This document shows positions 7,161 to 10,765 of a stretch of DNA of 10,765 bases, piece by piece. Every line of letters starts with the position of its first letter. The first letter of the stretch is position 1. A program made the translations under genes and the position numbers. Below the pieces are notes generated by a model that was not told where the DNA came from, made no database searches, and saw only the letters and a list, made by a program, of their open reading frames with translations. The stretch comes from an uncultured Lachnospiraceae bacterium (GTDB taxonomy: Bacteria; Bacillota; Clostridia; Lachnospirales; Lachnospiraceae), in NCBI GenBank assembly GCA_910587085.1, contig CAJUMC010000084.1, positions 1-10,765 on the forward strand, written 5' to 3'.

Positions 7161-7279
7161 TCGGGATGCTGTTATAAGGCAGTGTTTCGGACATTTTTTG
7201 ATAATCTGCGGCATCCCGGCACGGAATTTGAGCTGCCGTTTCTTTTCGGAATAAAGCGGAAGCTCTTTTCAGCACAAAG

Positions 7280-7356
7280 CGGAATCCGATTCCTTCAGAT
7301 TCCTTTTCATTGCAGAGAAAAGATGGTATAATATTAGGAAAGGATTCCGTGCGGAA
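7280..7356. repeat. Inverted repeats flanking the MATE promoter
   Basis: CGGAATCC (7280-7287) upstream of the -35 box is the exact reverse complement of GGATTCCG (7342-7349) just after the -10 box. Each half also lies in a local inverted repeat: GGAAT-CCG-ATTCC (7281-7293) and TTCCG-TG-CGGAA (7345-7356). These could be paired operators about 61 bp apart. The remaining intergenic sequence (7161-7279) shows no gene. Confidence 0.35.
7304..7332 (+). promoter_or_regulatory. Predicted promoter of the MATE gene with extended -10
   Basis: TTTTCA (7304-7309) and TATAAT (7327-7332) are separated by 17 bp, and TGG precedes the -10 box. The start would be near 7339, leaving a purine-rich leader of about 75 nt that ends in AAGGAGG (7397-7403). 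Confidence 0.7.
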
Positions 7357-7413
7357 ACCGGTGGAAAGGATTGGGTACGGGATGATGAGAGGACAGAAGG
7401 AGGTTTTTCATTC

Positions 7414-8841
7414 ATGGGAATAAAAAAGGGTGCAAATGAGGACAGAGTTTATTTATTTGAGCAGATGCCGATTCCCGGTGCCGTGCGGAAGCTTGCCATT
7501 CCGACGATTTTAAGTTCCCTTGTCATGGTGCTGTACAATCTTGCGGACACCTATTTTGTCGGGCTGTTGAATCTGTCGAAGGAGACGGCGGCGGTAACGC
7601 TGGCGGCGCCGCTTCTGCTTGCGTTCAATGCGGTCAACAATCTCTTCGGCGTAGGCGCTTCAAGCATGATGAGCCGGGCGCTGGGGCAGAAGGATATCGA
7701 GACGGTGAAAAAAAGCTCGGCAGCAGGTTTCTACTATGCGCTGGCGAGCGGCCTTATATTTTCCCTGGTCTACACTCTGCTGCAGAACCCGTTTCTGACT
7801 CTTCTGGGGGCGGATGAAGGAACTGCGGCCGCAACGGCGGAATATCTGAAGTGGACGGTCAGCTTCGGCGCTGCTCCGGCGATTCTGAACGTGGTGCTGG
7901 CATATCTGGTGCGCGCGGAGGGCGCTTCGCTTCACGCAAGCCTCGGGACAATGAGCGGCTGTTTTTTAAATATTATTCTTGATCCGGTTTTTATTTTGCC
8001 GTGGGGCTTGCACATGGGTGCGGCGGGAGCCGGGCTGGCAACATTTATCTCCAACTGCGCCGCCTGTCTTTACTTTTTCTGCCTGCTGTATTTCAAGCGG
8101 AGAACCACCTGCGTATGTGTAAAACCGCAGATGGCAAAGCCGGATCGGCGCGTGCTTGCGGGGATATGTGCGGTCGGCATACCTGCCTCCATCCAGAATC
8201 TGCTGAACGTGACGGGCATGACGATCCTGAACAATATGACTGCCTCCTTCGGGGAAAGCGCCGTGGCGGCAATGGGGATTTCGCATAAAATCAGCATGGT
8301 GCCGATGCAGATCGCTTTTGGCCTGTCACAGGGTATTATGCCGCTGGTCAGCTACAATTTTGCGAGCAGGAACCATGCGCGCATGAAAAAAGGCTTCTGG
8401 TATACCGCGAGAATTTCGCTTGGTTTTATGGCCTGCGTGACGGCACTTCTCTGCCTTGGCTCCGGCATGGTGGTGCGCATGTTTATGAAGGATGAAGCGG
8501 TCATCGGATACGGCACGCAGTTTCTGCGCGGATTTGCTCTCGGAATGCCGTTTCTGTGCATGGATTTCCTTGCGGTGGGCGTATTTCAGGCGTGCGGCAT
8601 GGGCATGAAATCGTTTGTATTTGCGATCCTGCGAAAAATCGTGCTTGAGATCCCGGCATTGTATCTGCTTAACGCGCTTGTTCCGCTGTACGGCATCGCA
8701 TACGCGCAGTGCGCTGCGGAAATAATTTTATCGGCGGTGGCGGTGGCCGTGCTGACAAGATTTTTTAAGGCGGCACAGAAAGAAGGAATGGAGGCGGGAA
8801 CCGGTACGCCCGCAAAAAAGGGAACAATTTCCGATAATTAG
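7414..8841 (+). CDS. MATE family efflux transporter
   Basis: This 475-residue inner-membrane protein belongs to the MATE family, which exports drugs or organic cations using a Na+ or H+ gradient. About twelve hydrophobic segments are visible, in two homologous halves. Family landmarks include KLAIPTILSSLVMVLYNLADTY near the N-terminus, SMMSRALGQKD between early helices, ILDPVFILPWGLHMGAAGAG in the first half and GLSQGIMPLVSYNFASRN in the second half. Length is normal, with a hydrophilic C-tail rich in Gly, Thr and Lys. The ATG follows AAGGAGG (7397-7403) at 10 nt. The gene has its own promoter and appears to share a transcript with the AAA-ATPase/nuclease-like gene 54 nt downstream. It resembles the MepA-like branch, but the substrate cannot be told from sequence. 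Confidence 0.95.
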   Translation: MGIKKGANEDRVYLFEQMPIPGAVRKLAIPTILSSLVMVLYNLADTYFVGLLNLSKETAAVTLAAPLLLAFNAVNNLFGVGASSMMSRALGQKDIETVKKSSAAGFYYALASGLIFSLVYTLLQNPFLTLLGADEGTAAATAEYLKWTVSFGAAPAILNVVLAYLVRAEGASLHASLGTMSGCFLNIILDPVFILPWGLHMGAAGAGLATFISNCAACLYFFCLLYFKRRTTCVCVKPQMAKPDRRVLAGICAVGIPASIQNLLNVTGMTILNNMTASFGESAVAAMGISHKISMVPMQIAFGLSQGIMPLVSYNFASRNHARMKKGFWYTARISLGFMACVTALLCLGSGMVVRMFMKDEAVIGYGTQFLRGFALGMPFLCMDFLAVGVFQACGMGMKSFVFAILRKIVLEIPALYLLNALVPLYGIAYAQCAAEIILSAVAVAVLTRFFKAAQKEGMEAGTGTPAKKGTISDN

Positions 8842-8895
8842 AAAAACAGAGAACCGGTTTATAAATCAAGATTTCTGAAAGAGGAGGTGCGCTGC

Positions 8896-10482
8896 ATGGG
8901 AGTTTACCTGAATCCGGGGAACGGCGGATTCCGTGAATCCATCCGTTCCAAAATATATGTGGACAAGACAGGGCTGATTTCTTGTACAAACGAGTGCTTA
9001 AGTACAGAACAAAAATTTATATGCGTAAGCCGTCCAAGGCGCTTCGGGAAATCCATGGCGCTGAAAATGCTGGCCGCCTATTACAGCCGTTCCTGCGATT
9101 CCCGGGAGCTGTTTGCCGGGCTGAGGATTGAGAGTGACCCGGCGTTCGCGGAACATTTGAACCGATATGATGTGATCTTTCTGAATATGCAGCAGTTTCT
9201 GATCCGCGCGAAAAATGAGGAGGTTTCGGAATACCTGGAACGGGTTGTTCTTCAGGAAATCCGGCAGACGTACGGGGAACTGTTTTCCGATCAGGAAACC
9301 ATTCTTGCTGCCGCGCTGGAGCAGATCTACGCGAAAACGGGGAGAGAATTCATTTTCCTGATCGACGAATGGGACTGCGTGATGCGGGAGCGTCAGAGCT
9401 CGGAGGAGCTGCAGAAGCAGTACCTGGATTTCCTGAGGAATCTCTTAAAGGATCAGCCTTACGTGGCGCTGGCCTATATGACCGGAATTCTGCCGGTAAA
9501 GAAGTATGGGGTGCATTCCGCGCTGAATATGTTTACGGAATACGCCATGACGGATCAGGATGTTTTTGAGGAATATACAGGATTTACAGAGGCTGAAGTT
9601 CGGGAATTGTGCGGAAGGTTTGCCATGGATTTTGAAGAGACAAGTCACTGGTATGACGGATATATGCTGAAGCGGTTTCAGCATGTGTTCAATCCGAAAT
9701 CGGTGGTGGAGGCAATGCGCCGCCGAAATTTCTCAAATTACTGGACCGCCACGGAAACCTACGACGCGCTGAAGATCTATATGGATATGGATTTCGACGG
9801 CCTGCGGGCGGATATTGTGCAGCTGCTGGGCGGCGGGCGCGTTGTGGTGAATACGCGGAGCTTCCAGAACGATATGAGCAATTTCCGGACGAAGGACGAT
9901 GTGCTGACGCTGCTGATTCACATCGGTTATCTGGGCTATGACGCAAGGGAGCGGGAGGCCTTTATCCCGAACAAAGAGATTATTGAGGAATTTGAAAATG
10001 CAATGAGCGCGGGCGGCTGGTCGGAGGTGGTGAGGGTATTTCAGGCCTCGCAGAAGCTGCTGGAGGACACGCTGCGCGGCGACGAAGCGAGTGTTGCCAG
10101 GGCGCTGGACCGGGCGCATACGGAGGTCGCGTCGATACTGACTTACAACGACGAGAATTCGCTGGCCTGTGCGGTGCAGCTCGCCTACTACAGTGCCCGG
10201 AGGGATTATAAAATCATCCGGGAGCTGCCGGCGGGAAAGGGTTTTGCAGATCTTGTTTTCCTGCCGCTGCCGCACACGGGGAAGCCGGCGGTTGTGGTGG
10301 AACTGAAATACGGAAAATCGGCGGACGCCGCGTTGCAGCAGATCAAAGACCGGGATTATGCGCAGGCGCTTGCGGGTTTTTCGGGCGAAATTCTGCTGGT
10401 GGGGATAAACTATGACAGGGAAAACCGGGAGAAGCCGCACCGATGTGTGATTGAGAAATTCGAGGATAATTCCGAAAAGTGA
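8896..10482 (+). CDS. AAA-ATPase-like protein with C-terminal PD-(D/E)XK nuclease-like domain
   Basis: This 528-residue cytoplasmic protein has the layout of the AAA-ATPase_like plus PDDEXK_9 (DUF1703) family common in Clostridia and Bacteroidota. The ATPase part shows YVDKTGLI (21-28), the family's Walker A variant SRPRRFGKSM (45-54, lacking the first classical Gly), Walker B FIFLIDEWD (152-160), TGILPVKKY (196-204) and WYDGY (252-256). A middle helical region contains LIHIGYLGYD (340-349). The C-terminus carries the nuclease-like residues Asp452 (FADL), Glu469-x-Lys471 (VELKYGK) and the later QIKDRDY (482-488). ATG 8896 is chosen because GAGGAGG (8881-8887) lies 8 nt upstream; GTG 8887 would be inside that site. 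All motifs are present, so it is probably active. The biological role of the family is unproven; defence or mobile-element links are inference. Confidence 0.92.
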   Translation: MGVYLNPGNGGFRESIRSKIYVDKTGLISCTNECLSTEQKFICVSRPRRFGKSMALKMLAAYYSRSCDSRELFAGLRIESDPAFAEHLNRYDVIFLNMQQFLIRAKNEEVSEYLERVVLQEIRQTYGELFSDQETILAAALEQIYAKTGREFIFLIDEWDCVMRERQSSEELQKQYLDFLRNLLKDQPYVALAYMTGILPVKKYGVHSALNMFTEYAMTDQDVFEEYTGFTEAEVRELCGRFAMDFEETSHWYDGYMLKRFQHVFNPKSVVEAMRRRNFSNYWTATETYDALKIYMDMDFDGLRADIVQLLGGGRVVVNTRSFQNDMSNFRTKDDVLTLLIHIGYLGYDAREREAFIPNKEIIEEFENAMSAGGWSEVVRVFQASQKLLEDTLRGDEASVARALDRAHTEVASILTYNDENSLACAVQLAYYSARRDYKIIRELPAGKGFADLVFLPLPHTGKPAVVVELKYGKSADAALQQIKDRDYAQALAGFSGEILLVGINYDRENREKPHRCVIEKFEDNSEK

Positions 10483-10517
10483 TGATTTTGAAGTACTGAT
10501 AATACCGGAGCAAAAGA

Positions 10518-10547
10518 TTGACAATCTCACTTCGACAATTATATAAT
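10518..10547 (+). promoter_or_regulatory. Near-consensus sigma-A promoter for an unseen downstream gene
   Basis: Perfect TTGACA (10518-10523) and perfect TATAAT (10542-10547) are separated by 18 bp. It begins 36 nt after the ATPase stop and points toward the right edge, where no gene begins before the window ends. No terminator is visible between the ATPase gene and this promoter. Confidence 0.85.
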
Positions 10548-10556
10548 GGTGACATA

Positions 10557-10569
10557 GCAGAATTTCTGC
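10557..10569. promoter_or_regulatory. 13-bp palindrome at the transcription start, candidate operator
   Basis: GCAGAA-T-TTCTGC is a perfect inverted repeat with a single central base, beginning 10 bp after the -10 box and so lying at about +4 to +16. This is a typical repressor position. It does not match the Bacillota LexA consensus. Confidence 0.45.
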
Positions 10570-10598
10570 AGCGAGGCTGTAACATATAGAGGAGAAAA

Positions 10599-10635
10599 AC
10601 TGCGGATTACTGCAGGACTTCAGAGGTAATCCAGT
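10599..10635 (+). other. Leader hairpin
   Basis: GATTAC (10605-10610) pairs with GTAATC (10626-10631), and after a 2-base bulge ACTG (10599-10602) pairs with CAGT (10632-10635), around a 15-nt loop. It is not followed by a T-run, so it is not an intrinsic terminator. AGAGGAG (10588-10594) just upstream looks like a ribosome site but has no ATG, GTG or TTG at proper spacing; the nearest codon is CTG at 10600, opening only nine codons. Confidence 0.35.
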
Positions 10636-10702
10636 ATACGGGGGAGAAACAGACAAAAGCATACAAAATCGAAAAAAGGGTTGACAGGGATACGGGGGAG
10701 AA
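10636..10702 (+). repeat. Two 13-bp direct repeats
   Basis: ATACGGGGGAGAA occurs exactly at 10636-10648 and at 10690-10702, 54 bp apart. The first copy is followed by ACAGACA, a short echo of the tetranucleotide tract that follows the second copy about 10 bp later. The core GGGGGAG could also act as a ribosome-binding sequence. Confidence 0.7.
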
Positions 10703-10709
10703 GTAAAAT
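10681..10709 (+). promoter_or_regulatory. Second predicted promoter, abutting the tetranucleotide tract
   Basis: Perfect TTGACA (10681-10686) and TAAAAT (10704-10709, 5 of 6) are separated by exactly 17 bp. Transcription would start near 10716, inside the first GACA units, so the tract would form the very start of the transcript. Confidence 0.5.
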
Positions 10710-10712
10710 TTT

Positions 10713-10765
<53 letters not shown>

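Noticed and set aside
7339..7413. A riboswitch in the MATE leader
   Set aside because: The leader is short and purine-rich with one small hairpin, and no known class was recognised.
10599..10629. A CTG-started nine-codon leader peptide after AGAGGAG
   Set aside because: CTG starts are rare and the frame is too short to support without conservation data.

Overview
The window looks like chromosome of a moderately GC-rich gut-type Clostridium relative (Bacillota, plausibly Lachnospiraceae). This is inferred from strong GGAGG-type ribosome sites, sigma-A-like promoters, Cys-anchored lipoproteins, a carbohydrate ABC operon of Bacillota type, and a C-terminal PD-(D/E)XK AAA-ATPase of a family common in Clostridia. 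No RNA gene, CRISPR array or insertion sequence is visible.

Positions 1-5060 hold a carbohydrate-type ABC importer operon. After a promoter (73-101) and a hairpin-rich leader of about 190 nt come the MalK/UgpC-type ATPase (298-1410), a MalF/UgpA-type permease (1422-2324), a MalG/UgpE-type permease (2476-3342) and a solute-binding lipoprotein (3339-5060, overlapping by ATGA). The binding protein has an extra C-terminal membrane helix. The substrate cannot be read from the sequence. A separate promoter, overlapped and followed by related 15-bp repeats, drives a small lipoprotein with two OB-fold-like halves (5274-6008). A strong terminator closes this unit.

Positions 6149-7413 carry a convergent minus-strand gene of the DUF2971 family (6244-7065). 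It has its own promoter, a 14-bp perfect palindrome over the -35 box, and a probable terminator. The divergent intergenic region (7066-7413) also carries the promoter of the next plus-strand unit.

Positions 7414-10482 hold a MATE-family efflux protein followed after 54 nt by an AAA-ATPase/PD-(D/E)XK protein (AAA-ATPase_like plus PDDEXK_9 type), probably cotranscribed. After this, 10483-10765 is non-coding as far as can be seen but dense in signals: a near-consensus promoter with a palindrome at its start site, a leader hairpin, a 13-bp direct repeat, a second promoter, and a (GACA)13 tetranucleotide tract that runs off the window edge. This last region looks like the control region of an unseen downstream gene that may be phase-variable. 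It is the most unusual part of the window.
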